Assembly: GCF_005280275.1 (NCBI RefSeq)
Contig: NZ_CP040021.1
Coordinates: 831,001 to 895,000, forward strand
Source: Salinivibrio kushneri
Lineage (GTDB): Bacteria; Pseudomonadota; Gammaproteobacteria; Enterobacterales; Vibrionaceae
Reading direction: 5' to 3'
DNA length: 64,000 bases
The notes beneath the pieces are model-generated. The model saw nothing but the letters and a program-made list of their open reading frames with translations, made no database searches and was not told the origin of the DNA. Made by a program: the position numbers and the translations under genes. Positions 15,781-25,279 of the stretch are shown here, piece by piece (positions within the stretch are counted from its first letter, which is position 1; each line of letters opens with the position of its first letter).

Positions 15781-17154
15781 ATGATTGAACCTATGATTAC
15801 CCTCCTGCTCGGTCTTTTCTTTATTTTGTTAATTATTGCCGCCAATGGCTACTTTGTGGCGCAAGAGTTTGCCTATATGGCGGTCGATCGCGCAAAGCTT
15901 GCGACCTTAGCCGCGACGGGCGATGCGTCGGCAAAACGGGCGCTGGCGGTGACAAAACGGACGAGCTTTATGTTATCTGGCGCGCAGCTTGGTATCACGG
16001 TCACCGGCTTGGTGTTGGGCTTTGTTGCCGAGCCGTTGGTCGGCGAGTCGATGGGCGTTTTATTGCAACAACTAGGCTTGTCGCTGGAAGCGGGGATCGC
16101 GATTGGCACCATGGCGACGCTCGCGGTGGCGATGATTGTGCAAATGATTTTGGGTGAGCTTTACCCGAAAAACTTAGCCATTGCCAATGCTGAACCCATG
16201 GCGCGTATGATGTCGCGTTCGACACTGATTTATATGTCGGTGTTTGGTTGGATCATCAGTTTCTTTGATAAATCCGCCAACCTGGTGCTACGGATGGTGG
16301 GGATTCAACCGGTGCATGATCTTGATATGAGTGCCTCAGAAGACGACTTACACCATATTATTGCCGACTCGCGAGAGAGCGGGGATTTGCCGGTGGAGTT
16401 GTCACTGATGATGGATAGGATCCTGGATTTTCCTGCGCGCGATGTTGAGCATGCGATGGTGCCGCGTTCGCAAGTTGATTGGGTGTCGCCAGAAACCAAG
16501 CTGTCCGAATTGTTGGCGCTGATGGCGCAAGCCCACACTCGTTATCCTGTGCTTGATAATAATGATGCGCCTGTGGGCGTGGTTCACCTGTCAGATGTCC
16601 TCGCGAAAACAGAGGCGGATTCAAATGATACCGTGGCGTCAGTGATGCGTCCTGCCAGTGTCCTCCCCACATTAATGCCGTTGCCAAATGCGCTGGATCA
16701 GTTGGTGCGCACGACCAATCAACTGGCGTGTGTGATTGATGAATATGGCGGCTTTGCTGGCGTATTAACGATTGAAGACTTGGCCATGGAGATCGTGGGG
16801 GAAATTACCGACGAACATGATAGTGATCATGCCGAGGCGGTTGTCCCTGAAAGCGACAATATTTGGTTAATGGACGGTGATGTGCACATCGACGAAGTGG
16901 AGCGTGCGATTGGTTATGATCTGCCGCGGGGTGATGTCGAAACCATAGCTGGCGTATTGATTGCGGCGTGTGGCGCATTGCCAGCCGTAGGGGATACGGT
17001 GACCATTGCGCTGCCGATTGACCCATCCGAACTGGCGGAGAGTCAACCAATTATGCGCCATCTTGAAGTGGATGTATTAAGCATTGAACGGCACATTCCC
17101 ACGTCGGTGCGGGTCACGCTTATTGAGCAGCCCATTGTGGAGGATAATCAATGA
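15781..17154 (+). CDS. CNNM/CorC-type (DUF21-CBS-CorC_HlyC) membrane protein
   Basis: About 457 residues. Domain order: DUF21/CNNM membrane domain (1-200, three or four segments, beginning IEPMITLLLGLFFILLIIAA), two CBS domains (about 205-340, with the MVPRSQVDWV entry), and a C-terminal CorC_HlyC transporter-associated domain (about 355-450, IWLMDGDVHIDEVERAIGYD). Such 'hemolysin family' proteins are now linked to Mg2+ or Co2+ efflux and homeostasis rather than lysis. The ATG at 15781 has AAGGA about 8 bases upstream; a TTG 48 bases earlier is less likely. It overlaps the next paralogous gene by ATGA. Confidence 0.85.
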   Translation: MIEPMITLLLGLFFILLIIAANGYFVAQEFAYMAVDRAKLATLAATGDASAKRALAVTKRTSFMLSGAQLGITVTGLVLGFVAEPLVGESMGVLLQQLGLSLEAGIAIGTMATLAVAMIVQMILGELYPKNLAIANAEPMARMMSRSTLIYMSVFGWIISFFDKSANLVLRMVGIQPVHDLDMSASEDDLHHIIADSRESGDLPVELSLMMDRILDFPARDVEHAMVPRSQVDWVSPETKLSELLALMAQAHTRYPVLDNNDAPVGVVHLSDVLAKTEADSNDTVASVMRPASVLPTLMPLPNALDQLVRTTNQLACVIDEYGGFAGVLTIEDLAMEIVGEITDEHDSDHAEAVVPESDNIWLMDGDVHIDEVERAIGYDLPRGDVETIAGVLIAACGALPAVGDTVTIALPIDPSELAESQPIMRHLEVDVLSIERHIPTSVRVTLIEQPIVEDNQ

Positions 17155-18167
17155 CCGATCCTTTAGTGGTCAGTGTGGTCACGCTGGCTTTGATTGTGTT
17201 GAGTGGCTTTTTTGTCATTATCGAGTTTGCCTTGATGGGCGCGCGTCGACATCGTTTGGAAGAAATGGCGGTAGAGAGTGGGTCGGCGCGGGCAGCGCTG
17301 CGTGGCATGAATGATTTGACCTTGATGCTGGCAGGGGCGCAATTAGGGATCACCTTTTGTACCTTTGCGCTAGGGGCGGTCACTAAGCCAGCGGTGGATG
17401 TCTGGGTAGGGCCCGTCTTTCTCGCGGTTGGCTTACCCGCTTGGGCGGCTGATGCGGCGGCCTTCGGATTTGCGCTGTTTGTGGTGACATTTTTGCACCT
17501 CGTCGTGGGTGAGATGGCACCGAAGTCTTGGTCGATTGCTCATCCAGAAAAGTCAGCCTTGGCAATCGGTGTTGTCTCGCACGCTTATGTGTGGCCGTTA
17601 CGTCCGTTACTTCGCTGGATCAATCGTATTGCCAATCGCTTGGTGAAAGCCTCAGGGGTTGAGCCGGTAGAAAGCGCCGCGGTCGGGGGACAAGATATTC
17701 AGACCATTCGTCAATTGGTTGAGCATTCTGGGCAAGTGGGAACCTTGCAACCAGCGATTCAACGGCAATTGTCGGGGTTGATCGATCTGAGTTCGATTGC
17801 AATCGAAACCTTGGTCACCCAGGGGCAGGTGATGGCACATGTTGATAAACATGCAACGGTGGCAGAGGTGCGTGCTGTCGCCGTGGCGTCAGGGCATCTG
17901 CGTATTTTAATGACTGGCAACGAGGGGCTAAAGCCGTTGGTGGTGCACGTGCGGGATACGCTACTCGAACCGGCAGACCGACTCGCACGCGATGTCGCTC
18001 GCAATGCATATGTGTTAGATGCCAACACGCCCATCTACGAAGCGCTAGCGCGCATGCGTGAGGCCAGCGTTCAGCTTGCGGTGGTCAGTAAAGAGGGGGA
18101 AATGATTGGCGTGGTGACGCTGGCAGATATTTTAAAACGCGTGCTTCCGGTCACGGCAGCAAGTTAA
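17151..18167 (+). CDS. CNNM-type membrane protein lacking the CorC_HlyC domain
   Basis: A 338-residue paralogue of the preceding gene: DUF21 membrane domain (1-190) and a divergent CBS pair (about 205-335, ending AVVSKEGEMIGVVTLADIL). It stops right after the second CBS domain, so the C-terminal CorC_HlyC domain of its neighbour is missing. The ATGA overlap suggests the two are made in fixed ratio and may act as a heterodimer (inference). Paired genes of this kind occur in several bacteria. Confidence 0.83.
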   Translation: MTDPLVVSVVTLALIVLSGFFVIIEFALMGARRHRLEEMAVESGSARAALRGMNDLTLMLAGAQLGITFCTFALGAVTKPAVDVWVGPVFLAVGLPAWAADAAAFGFALFVVTFLHLVVGEMAPKSWSIAHPEKSALAIGVVSHAYVWPLRPLLRWINRIANRLVKASGVEPVESAAVGGQDIQTIRQLVEHSGQVGTLQPAIQRQLSGLIDLSSIAIETLVTQGQVMAHVDKHATVAEVRAVAVASGHLRILMTGNEGLKPLVVHVRDTLLEPADRLARDVARNAYVLDANTPIYEALARMREASVQLAVVSKEGEMIGVVTLADILKRVLPVTAAS

Positions 18168-18193
18168 CCCGCTATTGGCCAAGATTAAAAAAC

Positions 18194-18222
18194 GCCACAG
18201 TTACTTCACCAGTCACTGTGGC
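18194..18222. terminator. Intrinsic terminator between converging genes
   Basis: GCCACAGT (18194-18201) and ACTGTGGC (18215-18222), 13-base loop, flanked by A-runs upstream and a TTTTG stretch downstream. It serves the CNNM pair and/or metQ. Confidence 0.7.
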
Positions 18223-18291
18223 ATTTTGTTTAGCTATCGATACTCGTTAGCGTCGAGGCGTTCGTCTGAGCGAACATATTGTGACGCTAGC

Positions 18292-19107
18292 TTACCAGCC
18301 TTTTACCACCGCGCCGTCAAAGACTTCCATTGCGGCGTTATAAACCGCGTCAGTTTGGTAGGCTTTAACAAAGGTTTTCACGTTTTCAGCGTCGACGTTG
18401 TCTTTGCGCGCCACAATCAGGTTCACGTAGGGTGACTCTTTGTCTTCAACAAAGATGCCGTCTTTGTTTGGCGTTAGGCCCACGCCGGCGGCAAAGGTGT
18501 TGTTGATGATAGCCAAGTCTACGTCTTCCAGCGAGCGAGGCAGTTGTGGGGTTTCTAGCTCGATGATTTCTACGTTTTTGGGGTTCTCAACGATATCCAG
18601 CTTGGTGGCGTTGATGCCTGCGCCTTCTTTAAGCTTGATGATGCCTTGTTGCTCAAGCAATACCAGTGAACGGCCTAGGTTCGATGGGTTGTTTGGCACG
18701 GCAATTTTACCACCTTCTGGTAGATCCTCGACGCTATCTAGCTTGTAAGAGTAGGCCGCAATCGGATACACAAAGGTGTTGCCAGCAATCGCGAACTCAT
18801 AGCCACGATCTTTGATTTGTGCGTCCAAGTAAGGTTTGTGTTGGAAAGCATTCACGTCGACTGAACCATCGTCCAGTGCCGCGTTCGGCGAGACGTAATC
18901 GGTAAAGGTGATTAGCTCTACATCAAGGCCGAGCTTTTTCGCTTCTTTCACCGCGTGTTCAGCCACTTGTGCTTCTTCGCCGGCCATCACGCCCACGGTG
19001 ATGCTGTTATTATCGGTCGCGGCTTGTTCTTTCTCACCGCAGCCAGTCAGCACCAAGGTAGAGGCAAGGCCAAGCGTGGCGAGTAGCGTTTTAATGGTGG
19101 TTTTCAT
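18292..19107 (-). CDS. metQ: Methionine ABC transporter substrate-binding lipoprotein MetQ
   Basis: About 271 residues of the NLPA lipoprotein family. A type II signal peptide ends in the lipobox LVLTGC, giving Cys at about residue 22. Family stretches include ITVGVMAGEEAQVAEHA, DVNAFQHKPYLDAQ and KIAVPNNPSNLGRSLVLLEQ. It binds D- or L-methionine at the outer face of the inner membrane and feeds MetI/MetN. The ATG at 19107 has GGGAGA about 7 bases upstream; 28 additional in-frame codons further up have no signal character and are excluded. Last gene of metNIQ. Confidence 0.92.
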   Translation of the reverse strand: MKTTIKTLLATLGLASTLVLTGCGEKEQAATDNNSITVGVMAGEEAQVAEHAVKEAKKLGLDVELITFTDYVSPNAALDDGSVDVNAFQHKPYLDAQIKDRGYEFAIAGNTFVYPIAAYSYKLDSVEDLPEGGKIAVPNNPSNLGRSLVLLEQQGIIKLKEGAGINATKLDIVENPKNVEIIELETPQLPRSLEDVDLAIINNTFAAGVGLTPNKDGIFVEDKESPYVNLIVARKDNVDAENVKTFVKAYQTDAVYNAAMEVFDGAVVKGW

Positions 19108-19153
19108 TGTCTGTCTCCCTGTTTGCAACATATTCGTCATTATTGTGTTTGAT

Positions 19154-19840
19154 TTAGCGGTGATCGGCGCGTCGCACCAAGTAATCACCAAAAGATTGAA
19201 TCGCTTGTACTAAGACCACCAGCATCACAACGGTGATCAGCATGACGGTGGTATCAAAGCGTTGATAGCCGTAGCGGATGCCCACATCTCCAAGGCCGCC
19301 GCCACCGACGGCACCGGCCATGGCCGAGTAGCTCACCAAGGTGACCAAGGTAATGGTGGCGCCATTGATGATGCCTGGCAGTGCTTCAGGTATCAGCACT
19401 TTATAAATAATCTGGAACGGGTTCGCGCCCATCGCTTTGGCCGCTTCTTCTAGCCCTGCCGGTAGTTCCAGTAACGCCCCCTCAACCAAGCGGGCAATAA
19501 ATGGAATCGCGCCGACGGTCAGTGGCACAATCGCCGCCGCGGTACCGATCGAGGTGCCAACCACCATGCGGGTAAAGGGAATAATCGCGACCAGCAAGAT
19601 AATAAAGGGGATGGAGCGACCAATGTTCACGACTGCGCCAAGCACCTGGTTAACTTGTGGTTGACCCAGCAAACCACCGGGTTTGGTCACATGCAGTAAC
19701 ACGCCTAGTGGGATGCCAATCACAAACCCCATGATGCCGGAGGCAAACACCATATACAGAGTTTGGCCGGTAGCCTCGAGGAGCAAGTTGATAAGGGCGC
19801 TGTTTTCATTAACCCATTGGGTGAGTTGATCAATCAACAT
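19154..19840 (-). CDS. metI: Methionine ABC transporter permease MetI
   Basis: About 228 residues with five predicted membrane segments. The EAA loop reads [20 protein letters not shown], the contact site for MetN. The ATG at 19840 follows GGAGG by about 9 bases, which rejects the 19 extra in-frame codons upstream. Its start overlaps the last 11 bases of metN, so the two are coupled. Confidence 0.92.
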   Translation of the reverse strand: MLIDQLTQWVNENSALINLLLEATGQTLYMVFASGIMGFVIGIPLGVLLHVTKPGGLLGQPQVNQVLGAVVNIGRSIPFIILLVAIIPFTRMVVGTSIGTAAAIVPLTVGAIPFIARLVEGALLELPAGLEEAAKAMGANPFQIIYKVLIPEALPGIINGATITLVTLVSYSAMAGAVGGGGLGDVGIRYGYQRFDTTVMLITVVMLVVLVQAIQSFGDYLVRRADHR

Positions 19841-20864
19841 AGCCAAGTACCTCCGTGTTGACATGGTGCTTGTTGAGGTAAGTAATGGCGTTTTCAACCG
19901 CCTCTTTGGGGCCCATGATCTCCGCGAGGAGTAGGCCGAATTTCACGCCACCGGCATAGTCGATATCTGAGCTTAAAATGCTGATGTCGATATCAAACAG
20001 GCGTGAGATCTGGCTGATTAATGGGTCATCGACAGTCGCACCGGTAAACTCGAGGCGCACTAACGGGTAGCTGCCTTCAAAGTATTCTTGTTGTAAGCGC
20101 TGGGCGAAATCATGCGGCACTGACAAGTCGAGGGTTGAGCGAATAAATTGTTTCGCCAAGTCGGATTTGGGGTGCGCAAAAATCTCGCCCACCGGGCCGG
20201 ATTCAACCAGCTCACCGTCGCCAATGATGGCGACGTCGTCACAGATACGTTTGACCACGTCCATTTCGTGGGTGATCAGCAAAATGGTGAGGTTGAGCTT
20301 TTGGTTGATGGTTTGCAGCAGTGACAAAATCGATTGGGTGGTGGCCGGATCCAGTGCGCTGGTGGCTTCATCACAAAGCAAGACATTAGGGCTTGGCGCC
20401 AGTGCGCGGGCAATGGCGACACGCTGTTTTTGTCCGCCACTGAGGCTGGCAGGATACACATCACGCTTATCGGCCAAGCCGACCAGATCGAGCAGTTCGC
20501 TTACGCGGGTTTCTATCTCATCGCGGCTCGAGCCACTTAGCTCAAGCGGTAGGGCGATATTGTCGAAAACGGTGCGTGACGAAAGCAGATTAAAGTGTTG
20601 GAAAATCATCCCGATTTTACGGCGCGCTTGGGTCAACTGGCGGCTGGGTAGCGCGGTGAGGTTTGTCCCACCCACTTTGACTGAGCCGCTGGTTGGGCGC
20701 TCGAGCAGGTTAACCATCCGGATCAGGGTACTTTTCCCAGCACCGGAGGCACCGATCACACCAAATACTTTCCCCTTGGGAATAAATAAGTTGATGTCAT
20801 TAAGGGCATGAATTCGGCGCTCCCCGAGTTCGAATACCTTGTTGAGGTTGGTTATCTCAATCAT
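19830..20864 (-). CDS. metN: Methionine ABC transporter ATP-binding protein MetN
   Basis: About 344 residues. Walker A is GASGAGKST (about 38-46), the signature SLSGGQKQR lies near 140, and Walker B is [14 protein letters not shown]-terminal NIL/ACT-like regulatory domain (about 262-342) lets cytosolic methionine inhibit transport in this family. The ATG at 20864 has AAGGA 6 bases upstream; a GTG one codon earlier is possible. First gene of metNIQ. Confidence 0.93.
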   Translation of the reverse strand: MIEITNLNKVFELGERRIHALNDINLFIPKGKVFGVIGASGAGKSTLIRMVNLLERPTSGSVKVGGTNLTALPSRQLTQARRKIGMIFQHFNLLSSRTVFDNIALPLELSGSSRDEIETRVSELLDLVGLADKRDVYPASLSGGQKQRVAIARALAPSPNVLLCDEATSALDPATTQSILSLLQTINQKLNLTILLITHEMDVVKRICDDVAIIGDGELVESGPVGEIFAHPKSDLAKQFIRSTLDLSVPHDFAQRLQQEYFEGSYPLVRLEFTGATVDDPLISQISRLFDIDISILSSDIDYAGGVKFGLLLAEIMGPKEAVENAITYLNKHHVNTEVLGYVD

Positions 20865-20946
20865 CACATGTCCTTGGCGAATAATTTGATCACAGCAGAC
20901 TCACTCAGCGGCTTGTGCCACATTCTTGCTGTCGCTCTGGTTATTG

Positions 20947-20975
20947 ATGCTATGAGTTAGTCAAAATTAAGTCAA
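20947..20975 (-). promoter_or_regulatory. Sigma-70 promoter of metNIQ
   Basis: On the minus strand TTGACT (complement of 20970-20975) and TAGCAT (complement of 20947-20952) are separated by exactly 17 bases, about 85 bases before metN. Confidence 0.65.
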
Positions 20976-20984
20976 TGGATATTT

Positions 20985-21000
20985 TTACTTCTGGACGTCT
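20985..21000 (-). promoter_or_regulatory. Candidate MetJ box pair
   Basis: On the minus strand AGACGTCC (7 of 8 to the met box AGACGTCT) is followed by AGAAGTAA (5 of 8). They sit as adjacent 8-mers just upstream of the metN -35 element. MetJ needs tandem boxes, so this placement fits methionine repression. Confidence 0.55.
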
Positions 21001-21111
21001 AAATGGCAATAAGTCCAATCGCTTGGTTATAAACTCAACAGTCAGCTTGATCTCAAACGATAAAGGGCGTTTACTAGAGGCCCCTGTAGTGCTTTGTTCT
21101 GATTACGCTTT

Positions 21112-21750
21112 ATGCCAACTGCTTTGATTGATACCACCATGCTTTCCTTGTTTATCCCGACCTTTTTCCTCGTCTCGGTGACGCCTGGGATGTGTATGAC
21201 CCTCTCGATGACGCTGGGAATGACCATCGGGGTTAAGCGTAGCCTGCATATGATGTGGGGCGAGTTAATTGGCGTGGGGCTGGTGGCGATTGCCTCGGTG
21301 ATTGGAGTGGCGGCGATGATGCTTAATTATCCGTCTATCTTTCAGGTTTTCAAATACGTCGGTGGTGCCTATCTGGCGTTTATCGGGGTGCAAATGTGGC
21401 GATCTCGCGGGAAAATGGCCATTCCTGAGGAGGATGACGCTAGCCCCAGTGAAGCGTCTGCGTGGTCCTTGGCGGCCCAAGGGTTTGTCACCGCGATTGC
21501 TAACCCGAAAGGCTGGGCGTTTATGATCTCACTGTTGCCCCCGTTTATTAATCCTAAATTAGCGCTGCCTAGCCAGTTAAGTGTGCTGGTGTTGATTATT
21601 CTGCTGACCGAGTTTAGCTGTTTGATGCTGTATGCCAGTGGCGGTCGCACGTTGCGCCAATTTCTGCAGCAAAGAGGCAACGTGCAATTACTCAACCGTG
21701 TCGCGGGCACCTTGATGGTGGGTGTTGGCGTTTGGCTGGCGCTGGGGTAG
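21112..21750 (+). CDS. LysE/RhtB-family amino-acid exporter
   Basis: A 212-residue protein with about six hydrophobic segments. It carries the family opening FIPTFFLVSVTPGMCMTLSM, the KYVGGAYLAFIGVQMWRS stretch and AIANPKGWAFM. RhtB-type proteins export homoserine, threonine, leucine or related amino acids; the substrate is not readable. No good ribosome site precedes the ATG at 21112 or the in-frame ATG at 21139, so the start is uncertain. It diverges from metN and converges with the M20 hydrolase gene. Confidence 0.82.
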   Translation: MPTALIDTTMLSLFIPTFFLVSVTPGMCMTLSMTLGMTIGVKRSLHMMWGELIGVGLVAIASVIGVAAMMLNYPSIFQVFKYVGGAYLAFIGVQMWRSRGKMAIPEEDDASPSEASAWSLAAQGFVTAIANPKGWAFMISLLPPFINPKLALPSQLSVLVLIILLTEFSCLMLYASGGRTLRQFLQQRGNVQLLNRVAGTLMVGVGVWLALG

Positions 21751-21757
21751 GGCGTGA

Positions 21758-22897
21758 TTAGCCTGTGATGCAGCCGTGATGCTCAGCGACCAACGCGGTA
21801 AAGAGCGCTTTGGCGGTGGGGAGGATCGCATCTGGGAAATCATAATCAGGGTTGTGCAGCTGTGGATGATGCTCACCACTGCCAATGCCAAATAACGCCC
21901 CTGGCCAACGAGCAAGAAATTCGGCCACATCCTCCGACCAACGCATGGGCTCGGTGAGCCTGTGAACGGCTAACCCTAACGACTGCGCGGCATTGACCAC
22001 ATGCTGCGTATGGTGCGTGCTGTTCTCGGCCGCGATAAAGGGCTCATGCCAGCAAACACTGACCGTTAATCCTGCCCGAGCCGCCAGCGTGTTCACTTTG
22101 TCGATTAAGTCGGCCTTCATGGCGTGAAAGCAGGCGTTGTCATCACTGCGTAACGTGGCCATCACGGTCGCCTGGCCGGGGGCGACGCCGTAGGCAGGCT
22201 CTCCTAACTGGGCGTGAACCAAGGTGACGAGGCTGTTGGCGTCAGGGTAGGCGTCGGGCAGTTGTGTCAGGGTATGCAGCACGCCTGTCATCGCACTGGC
22301 AGGGCTGATCCCACGCTCTGGGTAGGCGGCATGAGAAGTTTTTCCGTACAACTCAATAGCGACTCCGGTCGAGGCACAGGCAAAGGTACCGGGGCGTACC
22401 ACGATTTGATGCTGACTAAAGCCGGGGAGATTGTGAAAGGCGTAGACGTTATCAATCTGCGCGTTGGTAAGTGCGGGGGACTCGCACATACGCGCTGCGC
22501 CTTCGCCGGTTTCTTCGGCAGGCTGAAAGGCGAGCAGCACAGTGCCACGAGCGGGTGGCGTGTGGCGAAGCTCGGCGGCGACGGCCAGCAACGCCGCGGT
22601 ATGACCATCGTGGCCACAGGCATGCATCACGCCTGAGTGCTGGGAACAATAAGCCAGTGATCCAGGCTCTTCAATCGGCAGCGCATCGAAATCGGCACGT
22701 AGCAAGGTGGTGGGCCCTGGTGCCGCGCCTTGAATGGTGACCAGGATCCCGTGACCGCCGACATCAGTGGCAGGGTGAAAGCCAAATTGCCGCAACTGGG
22801 CAGCGATAGTGCGGGCGGTGAGGGCTTCGTGGTTAGACAGCTCAGGGGTTTGGTGCAGGGTATGCCGTAGTGTGACGGGATCGAATTCGTTAGCCAT
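21758..22897 (-). CDS. M20-family amidohydrolase / peptidase
   Basis: About 379 residues of the M20D group (hippurate hydrolase, N-acyl-amino-acid amidohydrolase). Metal-ligand motifs visible are HACGHDGHTA near residue 90, QPAEETGEGA near 125, and AFHNLPG near 150; the lid domain follows. It probably hydrolyses an N-acylated amino acid in the cytosol. The ATG at 22897 has GGAG 7 bases upstream; a TTG four codons earlier is less likely. It ends 8 bases from the converging lysE-like gene. Confidence 0.82.
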   Translation of the reverse strand: MANEFDPVTLRHTLHQTPELSNHEALTARTIAAQLRQFGFHPATDVGGHGILVTIQGAAPGPTTLLRADFDALPIEEPGSLAYCSQHSGVMHACGHDGHTAALLAVAAELRHTPPARGTVLLAFQPAEETGEGAARMCESPALTNAQIDNVYAFHNLPGFSQHQIVVRPGTFACASTGVAIELYGKTSHAAYPERGISPASAMTGVLHTLTQLPDAYPDANSLVTLVHAQLGEPAYGVAPGQATVMATLRSDDNACFHAMKADLIDKVNTLAARAGLTVSVCWHEPFIAAENSTHHTQHVVNAAQSLGLAVHRLTEPMRWSEDVAEFLARWPGALFGIGSGEHHPQLHNPDYDFPDAILPTAKALFTALVAEHHGCITG

Positions 22898-22970
22898 CTT
22901 CGACTCCAAAACCAGAATGGATACGCCATGCTAGATCGCGTTGGCATGTAACGTTGTGAACGCAAACGCA

Positions 22971-22999
22971 AAAAAGCCAGCAACGGGTGCTGGCTTTTG
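22971..22999 (-). terminator. Terminator of ackA-pta
   Basis: AAGCCAGCA (22974-22982) and TGCTGGCTT (22988-22996) form a 9-bp stem with a 5-base loop, followed on the minus strand by TTTTT. Confidence 0.85.
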
Positions 23000-23026
23000 T
23001 TTTATCTCGACAGGGCGTTGTGCAAA

Positions 23027-25189
23027 TTACACTTGGCCGTTGTCTTCCGCTTGTTTCGCTTGGATAGCGGTCAGTGCCACTGTGTAAACAATGTCATCAA
23101 CCAATGCGCCACGCGACAGGTCGTTCACCGGCTTGCGCATGCCTTGCAGCATTGGACCGATAGACACCAGCTCAGCAGAACGTTGTACCGCTTTGTAGGT
23201 GGTGTTACCTGTGTTCAAGTCTGGGAAGACGAACACGGTCGCTTTACCGGCAACCGGTGAATCCGGTGCTTTCGACTTAGCCACATTTTCCATGATGGCC
23301 GCGTCGTATTGCAGTGGGCCGTCAATCACTAGATCAGGGCGCTTCTCTTTGGCAAGACGGGTGGCTTCGCGAACTTTATCTACGTCAGCCCCTTTGCCTG
23401 AGCTACCGGTCGAGTAAGAGATCATTGCCACGCGCGGCTCAATACCGAATGCGGCGGCAGAATCGGCTGATTGAATTGCGATTTCAGCCAGTTGTTCTGC
23501 GTTTGGATCCGGGTTAATCGCACAGTCACCGTAAACCAGCACTTGCTCAGGCAGCAGCATGAAGAAGACCGACGACACCAAAGAGGCGTTCGGCGCTGTC
23601 TTGATGATCTGCAGCGGTGGGCGAATGGTGTTAGCCGTCGTGTGCACGGCACCGGAAACCAGACCGTCGACTTCGTTGGCTTCTAGCATCATGGTACCCA
23701 GTACCACTGTGTCTTCCAGATGCTCTTGCGCAATCACTTCGGTGATGCCTTTGCTCTTACGCAGCTCAACCAAGCGGGCCACATATTTGTCACGCGCTTT
23801 CACTGGATCGATGATTTCGACACCCGCGCCCAGGGTGACGCCTTGCTGATCGGCAACACGTTTAATTTCTTCTGGGTTACCTAAAAGCACACACTCAGCA
23901 ATTTTACGCTCGGCACAGATAGCGGCGGCCTTGATGGTGCGTGGCTCGTCACCTTCCGGCAGCACAATGCGTTTGGCGGCTTTACGCGCAAACTCGGTGA
24001 GCTGATAACGGAAGGCCGGTGGGCTGAGGCGACGCTCGCGGTTAGAGCCAGAGCTTAGTGACTCAATCCAGTTGCCATCAATGTGGCTGGCTACATGGTC
24101 GTTCACAAACTCAACACGCTCTTTGTCGTCAGCCGGGACTTCGAGGCTGAAGCTTTGCAGGTTGAGCGAGGTTTGCCAGGTGTTCCCTGCAGTGGTGAAC
24201 ACCGGTAGGCCCGTTTCAAAGGCACGATCACACAGTGCTTTGAGCTGGTCAGGGATGGCATAACCACCTGTCAGCAACAAGGCACCGATTTCTACGCCGT
24301 TCATCGCAGCTAGACACGCGGCGACGATCACGTCAGGGCGGTCAGCCGAAGTCACGAGCAAGGAGCCTGGGCGGAAGTGTTCAACCATATTAGGGATTGA
24401 ACGCGCACAGAAAGTAATGCTCTTGATGCGACGTGAGTGAATTTCGCCTTCGTTGATAATGGTGGCGTTCAAGTGCTTGGCCATATCGCTAGCACGAGTG
24501 GCGATCAGGTCGATTTTCCATGGCACACAACCCAGTACACGGATTGGGCTGGAGTTGAAAATCTGCATCACTTCAACGTTGGTTGGACGTGCGCCGTCCG
24601 CTTCGTCAAAGATTTCTGACAGATCAGGGCGGGTGCGGCCAGCATCATCCACAGGCGCATTGAGCTTGTTGATGATCACGCCAGAGATATTGCCGTTTTT
24701 GCTGCCGCCAAAGTTGGTGCAAGCAAACTCGATACGCTCTTTTAGCTGGGCTGGGTTGTCGGTACCTGGTGTGGTGACAAAGACAATTTCTGCATCCAGC
24801 GTCTTAGCAATCTCGTAATTGATTTGGTTGGCAAACGGATGGTTACGCGTGGTAACCAAGCCTTCAACCAATGCCACTTCGGTGTTTTGGGTGGCGTGTG
24901 TGAAGCGTGCAAGTACTTCTTCAAGCAACACGTCTTCTTGATCAGAGCGCAGCAGATTTTCGGCCTGGTTCATCGACATTGACTCGGCGACTTTCATATC
25001 ACTGTTGGCGTGAATGATTTCCGTCGTCAGGTCTGTCACATCGGTGTCGCTACCGTGATGTGGCTGGGCAATGGGTTTAAAAAATGAGACGCGAACGCCT
25101 TTACGCTCCATCGCTCGCATGACGCCGAGGCTGACACTGGTCAGGCCGACGCCGGAGCCGATTGGGATTAGCATAATAGTACGGGACAC
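23027..25189 (-). CDS. pta: Phosphate acetyltransferase
   Basis: A 720-residue, three-domain Pta. The N-terminal P-loop-like domain starts [19 protein letters not shown], the DRTGG domain lies in the middle, and the C-terminal catalytic PTA_PTB domain begins near residue 390 ([16 protein letters not shown]...) and includes [20 protein letters not shown]. It converts acetyl-CoA and phosphate to acetyl phosphate and CoA. Length and layout match the long enterobacterial type. It follows ackA after a 90-base spacer that contains two hairpins. Confidence 0.95.
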   Translation of the reverse strand: MSRTIMLIPIGSGVGLTSVSLGVMRAMERKGVRVSFFKPIAQPHHGSDTDVTDLTTEIIHANSDMKVAESMSMNQAENLLRSDQEDVLLEEVLARFTHATQNTEVALVEGLVTTRNHPFANQINYEIAKTLDAEIVFVTTPGTDNPAQLKERIEFACTNFGGSKNGNISGVIINKLNAPVDDAGRTRPDLSEIFDEADGARPTNVEVMQIFNSSPIRVLGCVPWKIDLIATRASDMAKHLNATIINEGEIHSRRIKSITFCARSIPNMVEHFRPGSLLVTSADRPDVIVAACLAAMNGVEIGALLLTGGYAIPDQLKALCDRAFETGLPVFTTAGNTWQTSLNLQSFSLEVPADDKERVEFVNDHVASHIDGNWIESLSSGSNRERRLSPPAFRYQLTEFARKAAKRIVLPEGDEPRTIKAAAICAERKIAECVLLGNPEEIKRVADQQGVTLGAGVEIIDPVKARDKYVARLVELRKSKGITEVIAQEHLEDTVVLGTMMLEANEVDGLVSGAVHTTANTIRPPLQIIKTAPNASLVSSVFFMLLPEQVLVYGDCAINPDPNAEQLAEIAIQSADSAAAFGIEPRVAMISYSTGSSGKGADVDKVREATRLAKEKRPDLVIDGPLQYDAAIMENVAKSKAPDSPVAGKATVFVFPDLNTGNTTYKAVQRSAELVSIGPMLQGMRKPVNDLSRGALVDDIVYTVALTAIQAKQAEDNGQV

Positions 25190-25217
25190 GTTGACTTCCT
25201 CTCACTATCTGATTGGC

Positions 25218-25269
25218 GTGCCGGACAGGCCGGCACAAATATAAAAACGGCTGAGTGGAATCAGCCGTT
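25218..25269 (-). terminator. Two hairpins between ackA and pta, one terminator-like
   Basis: AACGGCTGA (25246-25254) and TCAGCCGTT (25261-25269) give a perfect 9-bp stem. On the minus strand it runs straight into TTTTTAT, a complete intrinsic terminator or attenuator before pta. A second perfect 7-bp hairpin, GTGCCGG/CCGGCAC, lies at 25218-25236. Partial termination would lower pta relative to ackA. Confidence 0.7.
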
Positions 25270-25279
25270 GGGAATGGTC

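Noticed and set aside
20868-21111. SAM riboswitch before metN
   Set aside because: The leader is too short and lacks the stems; a promoter with MetJ-like boxes explains the region better.
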